Positions 1 through 11,500 of a stretch of 64,000 nt of DNA are shown piece after piece. Where the stretch lies: NCBI GenBank assembly GCA_022592435.1, contig JABYQS010000067.1:124001-188000 (forward strand). The letters are read 5' to 3'. The translations under genes and the position numbers were made by a program. Each line of letters begins with the position of its first letter. The stretch's first letter is position 1. The stretch comes from Cerioporus squamosus. Its lineage: Eukaryota > Basidiomycota > Agaricomycetes > Polyporales > Polyporaceae. The notes beneath the pieces were generated by a model. It had not been told where the DNA came from. It saw only the letters and a program-made list of their open reading frames with translations, and did not search any database.

Positions 1-1668
1 GCCCTGATCATTCCTGCGTACGCAGTACCGTGTCCTGCCCATCACCAAAGAGACGCTACCCGAGGGCTTTGAGAACTTGGTCGACCCCCAGAACCCCGCT
101 GCGTCTCCCGATGGCTGGCATAGTGACGGCACGACTACGACTACGACCACCTCGTGCGTCGCATCTCTCCTGGCAGTCGCTGCAAGATACTGATACCTCC
201 TGTCATTATCACAGCGGCAACAACGCCATTGCCTTCAAGGGCGCACAGACCAATCTGACCCAAGAGTCCGCGCCCGGCGAGTTCATCTTCACGCAGCAGG
301 AGAACCAGGCGCCCACGGTCCAGGTGAACATCGACGCGGCGCGCACCAACGCGTTCTATGTCGTCAACACCGTCCACGACATCTCTTTCGTCTACGGCTT
401 CACCGAGGCCGGCTTCAACTTCCAGAACAACAACTTCGGCAAGGGCGGCGCGGGCAACGACCGCGTGACCATCTCCGTCCAGGATAAGGCTGGCATTGAC
501 AACGGTGCGTCTCTGGCGGGCTTTGCATAGTGCACGATGAAATGCTGAGACTGAATCTGCCGCAGCCGATTTTGCTACTCCTCCCGAGTGAGTGTTGCCG
601 CGGCTTGGTTTGAGCAAGTATTGACTTGCTGTCCGTATGTGCAGTGGCCAGTCAGGACGCATGCGGATGTTCCTCTGGGACCACACCAACCCGATGCGTG
701 ACGGTGCGCTCGAGAATGACATCGTGACTCACGAGAACACGCACGGCATCAGCAACCGCATGACCGGCGGTGGCACTGGCCGGTACGACGAAGGATCATA
801 AGCTCCAAGAACCGAAATTGACGGTTCCGGCTTCACAGCTGCCTGCAAACGACCGAAGCTGGTGGTATGGGCGAGGGCTGGTCTGATGCGATGGCAGAGT
901 AAGTGGTGACGCGTGCCATCGCGTACAAACCGCGGTCTCATTATCGTCTGATACAGGTGGACTGAGCACAAGGACGCAACCGTCCCCGACTACGTCCTCG
1001 GCCAATATGTCATCAACGACCCAGCCGGGATCCGCAGCCATCCGTACTCGACTTCTGCGTGAGTGATGCACCACGCTTCTCCTGCCCGTTATGTTGACCA
1101 AGAGACAACTGCAGCACGACGAATCCGCTCCGGTATTCCAGCCTGAAGACCTTGACTGAAGTCCACGGTGCGTATGCGCTCACAAGGAAGCCCCAATTTG
1201 CGCTCACCAACCATCATTGCACAGACATCGGAGAAGTCTGGGCAAACATACTCCACAACGTGTATGCAGGACTCGTCGGTGTGCACGGTTTCTCTGCCAC
1301 GGCCCATACTGATCCTACGTGAGCGCGAGCTGTACGACTCGGACATTGCCACATTTACTGACAAAATGGACTCCCAGGACGACCGGCGGTAACACCGTCT
1401 TCCTCCACCTCTTCCTCGACGCATTCACGCTCCAGCCCTGCAACCCGACCTGTACGTCGCATATCCGCTTCTTCCTGCTCTGCTGGTATATCGCAACTGC
1501 TAACCGCCTGCAACAGTCCTGACCGCTCGCGATGCCTGGATTCAGGCTGATGCCAACCGATTCGGCGGGGCGAACTTCTGCACGCTCTGGACCGCGTTTG
1601 CCTCGCGTGGGCTTGGCGTGAACGCTGCGAACCACAACGACGATTCCACTGTCCCTGCGGGGTGCTGA
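1..1668 (+). CDS. Fungalysin-type extracellular metalloprotease (M36), 5' end cut by window
   Basis: Secreted zinc endopeptidase of the M36 fungalysin family, which degrades extracellular protein. The 5' part (signal peptide and most of the propeptide) lies outside the window. After splicing short introns the reading runs through the zinc site HENTH near 733-747, followed by GISNRMTGG, and the third-ligand region [13 protein letters not shown] near 865-965, both diagnostic of M36. Introns were placed at about 505-566, 582-643, 783-838, 900-957, 1060-1113, 1168-1225, 1319-1376 and 1460-1517, because the reading frame and family motifs join only when they are removed. The C-terminus is [19 protein letters not shown] followed by TGA at 1666-1668. 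No frameshift is needed. Family assignment is firm; secretion is inferred from the family because the N-terminus is missing. Confidence 0.93.
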
Positions 1669-1876
1669 ACATAAACTTTTCCGGTAGGAGGGTAACATAG
1701 TTATTACTACTCGCAGTTGTGCGCGCTTCCATCAGTAATATCTGTATACTATATGTGTACGTAGACAGTGTAGCATCCCGGTCGGATGTTGAACTTGTTA
1801 CTTGGTCAGGGTGTGGGTTTTAGCTGAAGGGAATTCAAGCCTAAGCACAACAAAGATAGGATCGGAACCTTCCTGA

Positions 1877-1949
1877 TGCCAGGAGCGTGGATTGAACACG
1901 CGACCTCCAGAACTTCAGTCTGTTGCTCTCCCAGCTGAGCTATCCCGGC
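1877..1949 (-). tRNA. tRNA-Phe (anticodon GAA), no intron
   Basis: On the minus strand 73 nt fold as a full cloverleaf: acceptor stem GCCGGGA with TCCTGGC (one G-T pair), D-arm GCTCAGCTGGGAGAGC, anticodon loop CTGAAGT giving GAA, T-arm with GTTCAATCC, discriminator A. It lies 208 bp beyond the fungalysin stop. No clear oligo-T terminator follows immediately. Confidence 0.93.
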
Positions 1950-2484
1950 GCTGAGTAAAGTGTTGATACAAGGTATAATATCATGTACCAGCAGAATCTT
2001 CTATAGTAAATCATCTCGGACGGATTAGGATAGTCGGCGTGTTAAGCCGCACAAACTGCTCTCTTTCATTGCTCTTTCATGCAGTTTCGCAATTCAAAGG
2101 AAGCATAAGTCCCGGGCCCTCTCTATGGCCTGCCAGCGTTGCGTAGGCAGTCCAGGAGGCCGGCGGGCTATAGCCATCGAAATCGTATGGAGCGCCGGCC
2201 AGCGCTTGAATCGCAGGTTCCGTTCCCGAAAGCCAACATAACACTCTTCAGCGGAGTTACTTACACTGTCAATTAGTCGGCATGCTCTATGGCGATCGAC
2301 GCTGACATTCGAGTTCAAGCTCAGATATACGAACTCTGGAGACCGCGGGGCGCAGCCTACCCGAGTGCACCGGTGTCATGAATGAGCAGCTCACGCACCT
2401 TGGGTTCTCCGTGACAAGGGCACGGGTATTCAACGCTAGTATGGGTTAACTTGGAGATACAAAAAAGTCAGTGAGCGCGTCTAG
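1950..2484. other. Intergenic, between tRNA-Phe and tRNA-Glu
   Basis: No reading frame, splice-joined exon set or RNA fold that I can support. The only recognised element is the A-tract at 2461-2466, listed as the terminator of the tRNA-Glu on the minus strand. Confidence 0.5.
2461..2466 (-). terminator. Pol III oligo-T terminator of tRNA-Glu
   Basis: Six consecutive A on the plus strand read as T6 on the minus strand, about 18 nt past the 3' end of the tRNA-Glu at 2485-2556. This is the expected RNA polymerase III stop signal. Confidence 0.7.
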
Positions 2485-2556
2485 TTCCGACACGGGGAAT
2501 CGAACCCCGGGCTATCGCGTGAGAGGCGATAATGTTAGCCACTACACCATATCGGA
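2485..2556 (-). tRNA. tRNA-Glu (anticodon CTC), copy 1
   Basis: 72 nt on the minus strand with acceptor stem TCCGATA/TGTCGGA, D-arm GGTGTAGTGGCTAACAT, anticodon stem ATCGC/GCGAT around loop CTCTCAC (anticodon CTC), T-arm CCGGGGTTCGATTCCCCG and discriminator A. It is base-for-base identical to the copy at 14497-14568. Confidence 0.95.
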
Positions 2557-3109
2557 CTTGTCTGCTATCCCTCTATGCTTCTATATTGGCATACATCTTG
2601 TCGGCTCGGAAGACGTCACAACTTTCAACTCATGGTTCAAGTTGTATGCCGATCCAACGAACCACAGTACATGTATAGGGAGCTCAGCTTGAGGTCCTGA
2701 TGAAGTCCGTGCGTGGTACAGACGTCGAGCCGACGCACTCGATTCCATGGCAGAGTTCACGAAGGGTCATATTATCCTAGCGAGAGAGTTGGCGTACGCA
2801 TAATTCGAACGCAGGCTCGCAGCCCACCATCCCAAGCCTCCCATCACGCGAATCCGACCGCCGATTTGCAATCCGTACACTGCGAACGTCGGTCGAACTC
2901 CTTAGTGCATGTCCAAGAATCGATATGGAGGGGGCAAAATGTCCGGGTCGAACGCAAACCCCCCCACAGGCGGTGGAGGCGGGGGAAGCACGCGCGAGCC
3001 CAAGGATGGTGTGCTGCCGACAGGAGAGCCCATCGGGACGAGCTGCCTGCGTGGGGGTTTCTCGATTGAGCTCGCCTCGCCCGAGTCTGCCCCACTCGCA
3101 GAGGGCGCG
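2557..3109. other. Intergenic, 3' flank of the membrane-protein gene
   Basis: Contains small overlapping frames on both strands without recognisable similarity. Most is likely the 3' untranslated region and downstream spacer of the minus-strand gene ending at 3110. Confidence 0.4.
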
Positions 3110-5168
3110 TTACCGAAGAATTGCGGGAGACAGTATGTCTGGTGGGGATGTAGGCGATGTAGGTGCGTTAACGGACATGGAGTCGTACAAGGTATACGAG
3201 GACGCGGTCGCGTCTGTCTGGTGGCGCTGGAGTCCAGGGTCGTAGGACTCGACTGGGGCGAACTCGAGGTCGTCGTGATAGTCGTCGTCGTCATGCTCCT
3301 CATGCTCAAGTGCAGCTGCCTTCGAGAGCCACGGTCGATCCCAGTGCCTGTTCCGCTGTGGCCGTAAATGAGGGATTGCCACTCTCACCGGGGCTGGGCG
3401 CATATGCGAGAACGAGTACTGGAGGGCGTCGATCTCGCTCATGAGATCGGAGTCTCCGTGGCCACGGCGTCGTGCGTGCCTAGAATTTGCGTGTGCGTAT
3501 GAGTGTTGGCTACGGTGGGTGCGCTGGTACAAGTATGGGCTGGAAGGAGAGGGAGAAGGAGAGGAAGAAGGAGAGGGAGAGAGTGCGTCCGTACGCGCCA
3601 GGAAGGGTCTTGCAGTCCGTACGTCACGGTCGCGCTTGGATTTCCGCTGCATGCAGAGGAAGACGCGCCAGACGAGGACGCAGAGGAAGAAGAATCCTAG
3701 TGAACCAAAGCATGCTGCGAAGATAACCGTGTTACGGCTTGACAGGCGGTGCGTGCGTAGAAAGTCAGTTTGTGTGTTCAGACATGCACAGGAGAAGGAG
3801 CCACACCTCGAACTTATGCCTGAATCCAGCCCGGGAGGTCTGTGACGGAAATCAATGAGATGGTCAAGATACACAGGTACACGAGTCTACCCACAATGTG
3901 CCTCCATCACTGAAACCGGGGTCCGGTGGCAGGGACAGCACCCTGCCGAATGCGATATCCATACGTCGTGCCGTGACGTTGCTTCCAGTGGGATTGTTCT
4001 CGACTCGTATCGTGTGGTTGCCTTGATCGAGCTCTGTGACGGCAAAGAGGACATGTGAGCCGCTGAGAGGCGGCGAGATGGCGGCCGTGTTGGGGGACAT
4101 CGGATGCGAGCTCCTGCCATCCACGGTCACGGTCAAGGGAGCACTGGTCCCGTCGAGTTGTCCGTACAGAATAAAACCGGCTCCTGTACAAGGCCGTAAG
4201 AACGGGCAGTATATGTCACCAGATAAACCTCGTACCCTGTGGATTGAACACGGATTATTCGGGGTGAGATGATACGCTGATGAACGACATACCGTGAAAG
4301 CAAGGTCCATGGCCCCGAGACTGTCGTGAGTGGAACTAGGACAGAGCGAGAAGTCAGCCGAGCAACGATACGGATACTAACGACGTACTGCGACCTGTCG
4401 TCCACCTCCCAAGCGCCATCGCCGTCTGGGAACCAAGTGCAGTCCGCGCTCATGTGGGAAACAGTGTCGGTTTCTTCCAGATTGCTCTCAAAAACAAGCT
4501 AGGTAGAGGAGCTCCGATCAATCACCGACAAGAGCGCGGGCAGTCCGCATTCTCCATGGAAGACTTACGTGGTCGAGGTCGAAAACCGGTCGTTTCGCGT
4601 CGTTGCTTGCGTTTGTAATCCGCAGGTGATGAGGACCGGCCGGGAGGTCAGTCGCACTGAAGAGCACGGCGTTGAAGTCTTCGTCCGTCCCGTCCACGTA
4701 GCCTTGGTGGAAGGTTACGTTCGTGTCAAGGGTGACCGTGTAGCCTCCCAGTCGTCTCCGATACCCTCCGTGGACCCTGACAGTGGAGAGGCGTCAGCAT
4801 GTTGGATGCTATATCCGGCTAGGACCTGTCCTACCATATGCCTGCATATGCGCGTCAGCGCAGGATTCTTTACAATCTAGATGGTGTCTTTGTGCTCACC
4901 AGTACCCCACCAGGAGAACACAACGCTCGCGTTGCCGGCTTCTGTATTATTGGTGGCGTGATAACTCTTCAATGAATAGTTTCCCTACGGACAACGCAGA
5001 CCGCATAACACCGTCAGTCATCCACCGCACGAGGTCGTGCCTGCCTGTGCGGCTCCTGTATGTCGGACTCACCAAGTTGGGATCGCTTGAGCTGCCTTCG
5101 AACCAGGCACTCCGGGGTATGTATGTAATGAGCGGACTCACGTGCGAGACGGTGGTATTCACTGGCAT
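3110..5168 (-). CDS. Single-pass membrane protein with beta-sandwich ectodomains and acidic tail
   Basis: Function unknown; this architecture is very common in agaricomycetes. Starting at ATG 5168, exon 1 (5073-5168) encodes 32 residues beginning MPVNTTVSHVSPL. Later exons give two Asn-glycosylation-rich beta-sandwich repeats: NASVVFSWWGT, then GGYTVTLDTNVTFHQGYVDG and LPAGPHHLRITN; and AGFILYGQLDGTSAPLTVTV, then VTELDQGNHTIRVENN. One transmembrane helix follows (NTVIFAACFGSLGFFFLCVL), then a basic stop-transfer (QRKSKRDRDVR) and a Ser/Pro-rich and Asp/Glu-rich cytoplasmic tail ending PAILR. An ectodomain sensing carbohydrate or wall polymers is only a guess. The phase across the second intron near 4785 is off by one base, perhaps a missing G in a G run. 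Exon borders between 3880 and 4400 are approximate. Confidence 0.65.
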
Positions 5169-6670
5169 CCTGTCTCGCCCCGAACTCGACCAGCGGTAAG
5201 TTAGTCCTCACGGGGTGGATGCCAGTTCTGTTGGAAAGTGGGCGAGGGCGAAGGGACGAGGGCGAGGGTGAGGGCACGCGGCAGGGACCCTCGGAGGGAA
5301 TTAGAAGATGGACACAGCATCTGCGAGACAGACAGGATCATGCATCTTGTCCGACATCAACGTCCGCGACAAACCTAGAAAGACGTCTCCCGTTAACTCT
5401 CAAGATTGGACGGGAAGAGCAGGCTCTGACCCACCGGCGATGGAAAGCCCCACGTCGCCACGGGCTGCCAGTGAGTTGACGTTCTACCAGTGCTCGTCAG
5501 CCAGTGTCAGATGCGAATGCAGCTATGCAGAACGGAATGCCAAGCGGGCAGCCTTGGACCGGGGTGGCAGTACGCTACGCAGCGTCTTCGTGCGATGCGG
5601 CAAAAGAACGGTTCTGAACTTTGCTCCTTGACTTCTTCATCCCACGGGCCCTGGAATGGAAAGGAGGACGCCACGAAGCTTGTCACCGAGCCTCACCAAG
5701 CTCGCACTGGACTGCTAGCGCAGTGACCTCGTGAAGATTGCGTTGATTGCGTTGCGTTGCCAAGCTGCCATTTCGGCGGCGACTGCAGTACTGGATGGAG
5801 ACCAGAGATCTCGGTCTGCGGAATGCTTTCCAGTCATCAGTCCAGTTACCAGAGGTTGAATGACTGTTCGACGTACGCTTCCGTTCCGGGATGATAGGTC
5901 TGGTAGGTATGTGCGCTTAGGCTGACAGGGCCCACGCCGGATAAGTATAAGTGTGCTGCTCTGGTATGGCTATGTAGGACGGTCGTTGCACGCAGATACC
6001 TCGGGAACAGTGCAGCATAGCTAGGATGGCTTGGATATCGAGCGCTGCAGGCCCTTCTTAGCTGCTAATGAAGACTGTCAAAGAACACCTTTGGGGGTAA
6101 GAAGCCGAAGTGTCACGATCTGGACGACTGAAGGTGTGTATCGAGTCTTCGTAACACCAGCCCTACTCAGAGGTCAGCCATCTACGCCCGATCGACCATC
6201 CACTCACCTAAGACCTTGTGCCGCGTCCGTTCTGTCGTCCCGCACACGCCCGCGGCCATGGTTCACAGTCATTATAGATATCGACCATGTTATACATTAC
6301 GTACTATAAAGTCGCGCGCACGCGCATGGTGCAGACATGCAAAAGGCACGCGCGTTTTACACACACAACCAAAACCAAGCGAGGGCCCTATGGAGGAGAG
6401 AGAGAGACAGAGAGAGACTTGAAGGAGCGTCGATATGTACTGCAAGTCGAGAGCAAGCGTAGGCAGCAAGAGATGCAGCAGGCTGAGGATGAGGATGAGG
6501 AGGGACGACTGGGACTGTATGCCGAGATTTGATGCGAGTATGGACGTGCGGATGTGGGTCAGAGAGAGGATAGGAGATTCAGGCGATAGACGAGAAGGCG
6601 TGAGTAATTCGTCATTAAAGGTTGCTTGCTAGCGCGTTGTGTGCAGTAGACGGGGGAGGTGGGGCAGTCG
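5169..6670. other. Intergenic, 1.5 kb
   Basis: No gene I can support. Includes a purine-rich low-complexity patch (5235-5285, GGGCGAGGGCGAAGGGAC-like) that is probably promoter of the minus-strand membrane protein, and a GAGAGA-rich patch near 6395-6425 close to the F-box 3' end. Confidence 0.4.
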
Positions 6671-8563
6671 TTATTGTGGCGCATATCCCACGAATTCGAA
6701 CTGTGGCTGCCCTCCCTGTGTCGGGTTGGGATATATCCCCCACTCCGCGCCCGACAAGAAGAGCACGTTGCGCAGACTAGGACACGTCTTGCTCCAGAGC
6801 GCGAGGTGTGCGCGCTCGTGTACCCGAGGGAACGGCGTGTCCCCTGTGCCTGTGGAGGACCGCGCGCTGGGCGGGCCGTTCCCGATACCGCGGACGGAGA
6901 GGTAGGCAGACGAATACGACGAGATGGACGTGCGCCGGTTCGCGGTCGCCGGAGAGAGCGGCGGGGACGCAGGTGGCAGCGGGAATTCGAGCAGAGGCGA
7001 GGTGGGGTGCGGCGGGGGTGAATCGCGGAGCATGCACAGCGTGTGCAGTTTGCGGAAACGTGCGAGGACGCCCACGATCAGCTTGTACAGGATCTGTGGC
7101 GGGGGATCCGAACAGGCCAGAGCAGCGAAGAAGAAGCAGAGTGTCAGCGTCACTGTCAGGTCAGGAACAAGGAAGGGAAGCAGAGAACGCACCTCGTCGT
7201 CGAGAACCCAGTGCACCTGCAGCGTCTCGATGAAGTCGCCAAGCTCTGCGCCGGCGGACATGACGACGCGCTCGAGCGTGCGCTGGTCGATCTTGGTGGA
7301 CGCGGGCTTAATGATGAGCGTGCGCAGGGTGTCGCGTGCCGACGCGAGCGCAGACATGAGCGCAGACGGACGAAGCCCATCGTACAGCGTGTGCTGAATC
7401 GGGAGCTGAACGCTCTCCACGGGACGCCCTGGGATGAGCGCGGCTGCTATGTATACAGGACCGTCGAACCTGCGGAGATTCGGGATGACGGTCGGTGGAA
7501 ATGGGGACAAGGAGACGTGTGAGGGGGCGTCAGAGTCGTGACTGGGGGTATCAGGCGTGCGGGGGGTATGCGGGCGCGAAGGGGCGCCGCTATCGACAAG
7601 TGAAGGCGTGGGCAGCGAGGGCAGGACGAGCGAGGGGAACGAGAGCGATATGAGCGATGGATGGCGGCCTAACCAGTTGAAGAGAGCGTGGAAGTCTTCG
7701 GGTGTGATGTGTTTGCAGAGCAGCGTGAGGTGCCGCAGCGGGAACGTCGTGTGGCAGAGGATGCGGAGGTCGAAGTGCGGAACTGTGAGGGACTCCAGCT
7801 GCTCCATGTTTGTGAGTGCGATCGCGAATGTGACCGTGCTGAGCGATGTCGTCCCGCCTTCCGGCGGAGGGAGTTCACGACATGCAAAGTTGCGCACGAA
7901 CGATGCGACAGGTCTTCGCGAGGCGAGTGAGGCGATGCATTGCTCTATCCGTTCGTCATCATCTGTGCGCAGGTCGACATTGGCGTAGAGGGCCCGTAGC
8001 GCTGGCTGCGAGAAAGACTTGGACACCTGCGCGAGGGAGAGGATGTCTGGGCGAGAGGCGAAGGAGAAGACAAACGAGAGTAGCTCTGGTGTGATGCGCT
8101 CCAGGGCGGGTTTCTTGACCTCGACCAGATTCGCAGCCCGCCATCGCGCAGCTTGTGTGGCGGCGGCTGGCATGCTGATACTCCGTTTTCGTTCGCTCCG
8201 TCCATTCATCACATACTCCTGGAAGTCCTCCCTCTCTCCCAGCTCGCTCGCTCTTCGCCCAAGACCTGTCGGCATCCGTATGTCCAGTGACGGGGCCGGC
8301 GACGGGGAACGGCTCCTCCAATACGCAAGCGGGCTGCCTACGTTGGACACGGGTGCGCCGCGGGCAGCATTTGCGGTGCTCGACTTCGACGTGAGCTTTG
8401 CGGCGAGCTTGTTCAGCGACGACGGGAAGTGGATGTGTTTCCGCCGCACGGAGGCGGGCTTCTCGACGGAGTATATCGACCCGGGGCCGCTGGTACGGGG
8501 AACGTTGCCAGACTCCTGCAGTGGTGGGGCGTGGTTGCCGCGGCGGCGCGAAAGGAAGGACAT
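6671..8563 (-). CDS. F-box-like protein
   Basis: An open frame of 630 codons, MSFLSRRRGNHAPPL to GYAPQ. A Ser/Arg/Pro-rich N-terminus of about 150 residues is followed by an F-box-like segment (LERITPELLSFVFSFASRPD, then LAQVSKSFSQPALRALYANV), then a leucine-rich region with repeated S-L/L-x-x-L patterns and a Ser/Pro-rich linker. F-box proteins tether substrates to SCF ubiquitin ligases, but no substrate can be inferred. Residues near 458-490 are hydrophobic and unlike the surroundings; the DNA at 7094-7192 has a GTGCGT donor and a CACAG acceptor and is exactly 99 nt without a stop, so I read it as an intron. The CDS is then 6671-7093 joined to 7193-8563 (597 residues). Large frames on the opposite strand are its antisense shadow. 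Confidence 0.8.
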   Translation of the reverse strand: MSFLSRRRGNHAPPLQESGNVPRTSGPGSIYSVEKPASVRRKHIHFPSSLNKLAAKLTSKSSTANAARGAPVSNVGSPLAYWRSRSPSPAPSLDIRMPTGLGRRASELGEREDFQEYVMNGRSERKRSISMPAAATQAARWRAANLVEVKKPALERITPELLSFVFSFASRPDILSLAQVSKSFSQPALRALYANVDLRTDDDERIEQCIASLASRRPVASFVRNFACRELPPPEGGTTSLSTVTFAIALTNMEQLESLTVPHFDLRILCHTTFPLRHLTLLCKHITPEDFHALFNWLGRHPSLISLSFPSLVLPSLPTPSLVDSGAPSRPHTPRTPDTPSHDSDAPSHVSLSPFPPTVIPNLRRFDGPVYIAAALIPGRPVESVQLPIQHTLYDGLRPSALMSALASARDTLRTLIIKPASTKIDQRTLERVVMSAGAELGDFIETLQVHWVLDDEVRSLLPFLVPDLTVTLTLCFFFAALACSDPPPQILYKLIVGVLARFRKLHTLCMLRDSPPPHPTSPLLEFPLPPASPPLSPATANRRTSISSYSSAYLSVRGIGNGPPSARSSTGTGDTPFPRVHERAHLALWSKTCPSLRNVLFLSGAEWGIYPNPTQGGQPQFEFVGYAPQ

Positions 8564-11500
8564 GGCGGTCAGGAAGAGCAGAGCATGTACAGCGCACGAG
8601 GCGGGAGACGACGGTGGTGGGTGCGAAAAGGCAGGATATGAGCACTGTTTCGCGCCTCTGGCCGCCCGAGAAGCGTCGGCAAGTCACTGCTATAAGGCCA
8701 CTAGCGTCTTCCCGTCGCGATTCCTGGGAGACCGACGCCCTCATCGTCGGTGGCGCGCCGATCGTATACCCGCCCCTCGCCCGCGCGCTTCACCCCGCAC
8801 CCGTCTCGTCAACGAGCTGCCCAATCTTTCCCCCGCCCCCGACGCCTCGTCTACCGTTTTTCCCTCTCGAGGAGGTGCTTCTGAAGCCGTCGCTGCTGTT
8901 TTGCCTGCTTCCGGCATCCCGTGCTTTCTTCATACACGGGGGAGCGGCGTTTCACGAAAATCCTATGAAATGGCCCGTTTGAAGTCATTCAGTGACTTTT
9001 TTACGACCAGACTTAAACTGTCAAACCACGACTGTTCATGAACTGAGCTAATCTGAGATAGCCGAAGCTAATATAGCCATAAATGTGCAGGCATGACGCA
9101 CTGATACAGCGCAGTTTCCGGCCATATTCCGGCCATAACGGGGCATTTCAGACCATTTCACAGCACATCCAGTAGGGGAACAGGACGTCTATTGCAACAA
9201 TGCACTGAATGAATACATGTGTGTATACTACGACAGAATACTACAGATGAGGGGAACAGAGTGCATTGCGTATTGCGCAACCAGGGTGGCTCGGAGAGAG
9301 GGGACGGAGCACCTGAGAGCACCTGCCATAGAGCATCGTCGACGTCAGTGGCCAATAGCGAAGGATCTGAGAGACTTGGGCTCACCTGCACTGAGTCTTG
9401 AAGGAGGTCAACACCTGTCAGAACGTCGAAGTCTGCAGGCTCGAAGGGGGGCTTGCGAGGGAACATGGGGGGAGAAGGAAACGAGCAACCGGGGCAAGTC
9501 GCAGGGCAGTCGGACTTTTGAAGGGCAAAGTCAACCGTGGGAGCAGGGAAAAGCCTCGAAACGGCAACTAGTTCCGGGGTGGTGCCGGCATCGGGGCTTT
9601 CAGTCGGCCTGAGATGTTGGCGAGATCGGCCAGATTTCTTTCCATGGACCGTCCAAGAACAGTCTTGAATTATTTGTGAGTCTTGCATCCGACGTCTCCC
9701 CACGGATCACTTGAAGACGTTCTATGAAGTGGTGTCATAAACTGACTATAGACAGGCCGGATCCGTGAAAAGTCGTAAAACGCCAGTTGGCCGTGTACGT
9801 CAACAGCATCAAGTAGGCGGGTAAATTTGTAGATCCGCGCGTACTTCTGATGAGATACCGGTCATATTCTCTAGATGTGATCTGTCTCTCCCGGACGATT
9901 GTGCTGCAGCCGGCGAAAAGCAGCGAAAAGCTGACTCGAAGAGAGCACGGTACCTTCGTCAGCTGTGGATTGGTACACCCTGAGCGACTTCGAGGTGGAG
10001 CCAGGTACGCCACAAGGGGCCGAAGACGACTTATCCGTCCACCTTCATATGCACACTTACTCGCAGGCACCGCATTCGCAGCATGTACAGCACCGATTCG
10101 CAGCGCAATGGCGTCCAGCGTGGCATCCCCCAGGCTGACCTTCGCCGGGCAGTAAGCTCCGTGCTACACGGCTTGGTCGACGAAATTTGGGCATCTTGCG
10201 AAGGGATCGGAGGTGAGTCCATGCCCTCCGGCATCTCGGGCCCGACCTACGGATATCGAGGAATAGGAGAGACGGCCTGAGGCAGCTGGCGAGCTCGACG
10301 CCTGCGGACTTCGCGAGGAGTCGAGGTCACTTACAGGATAGTCTGCAGCTCTGAGAGTATAAAGCTGGGCCCGACTTGCCGTGGGCTTAACGAAGCCTCC
10401 GCAGGATGCGGGGACCGCTAGGACCGCGGCTTAGCTGCCTCTTCTGGGGGTGGCATCTGGCTTGTCTGAGTCTGCCAGGCACAGAAGTTCTGGGCGATTT
10501 GTACTCGATGGCGTGTTGGGCTGGAGGGGACATGAAGGGAAACGCGCATATATGCGCACTTATGCTGCTCACTACGCTCGACCCGCTCCGTTGGCCAGAC
10601 CCTCTCCTCCTCGTCCATCGCTCGCAATCCTCTTCAGTACGCTTGTACGGCTTGGACATCCGGCATACCATAGCGTATAGCCGCTACATTGCGTGGTTCC
10701 TTCCCCCGGGGATTGGTGACGGTCTGCGCGTCAGTCTGATGAGGAGGCAGGCAGCGGGAGGTGGACGGGCCAGTGGACGGGAGGAGGAGAGAACAGAAGG
10801 GGCGAAGTTGGACGTTCGGGAGAGAGAGATCATGATCAACGTACGCAAGCATACTGCAGCTATATATACGGCCCTTACTGTCGCTATGGAAGGTACCGTC
10901 ATACGCATACAGTCTGCGTCCTGACGTGCATGCAGCGAGAAGTGCCGGTCGCGTCCCATAACGCACGTGACCGCGTCCTTCCGATGCCTTCTCTTGTCTT
11001 TGTGGACCCGGGGCGGAGAGGCTCATCGCATGCGTACAGAAACGCGGCAGATGTAACACAAGGTCTTAGGGGAACTACAGGTGGGTGGTTCGAAGTCGTA
11101 TGTTCTGGGTTCTAGCCTCGACGGGCGATCAGTGCAACGTCTGCAAGATTGACTTGCGAAGATTCTTTACGAGAACTCGACACGCACGGGGGGTTGCCTT
11201 GATGACTCCTCTGTGCGTTGAAGCACAAGCCTTATGTTTTGGTATGCAGAATATTGCTGGAGATGCGACGCCACGTAGAAACGTCTACCTACTCCCTAAG
11301 TCGGGATCAGAGGAGGCGTTGTACCCAGAGCGGTCACCTCAGAGATGGCCTTCTTGCACGCTGTTATACGCACGGAGACTGAAACTCACATATGTTTTGA
11401 CATGCGCTGTTCTCTTTCGCATTGGACGGCCTGCAAACTGCGAGGCTGCAGTCAGATCAGACGAGTACCGCTACGGTCGGCGCAATCTGATAGCGAGATA

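Noticed and set aside
3487..3845. Glu/Arg/Gly-rich plus-strand frames
   Set aside because: Antisense shadow of the Ser/Pro-rich tail of the membrane-protein gene.
8019..9041. 340-codon plus-strand open frame
   Set aside because: Lies antisense to the F-box gene, is Arg/Ala-rich as expected of the complement of GC-rich coding sequence, and has no motifs.
10406..10924. 172-codon plus-strand frame
   Set aside because: Overlaps equally long frames on the other strand, no motifs, and poor codon character.
11080..11110. tRNA-like B box GGTTCGAAGTC
   Set aside because: No A box at the right distance and no cloverleaf can be drawn.
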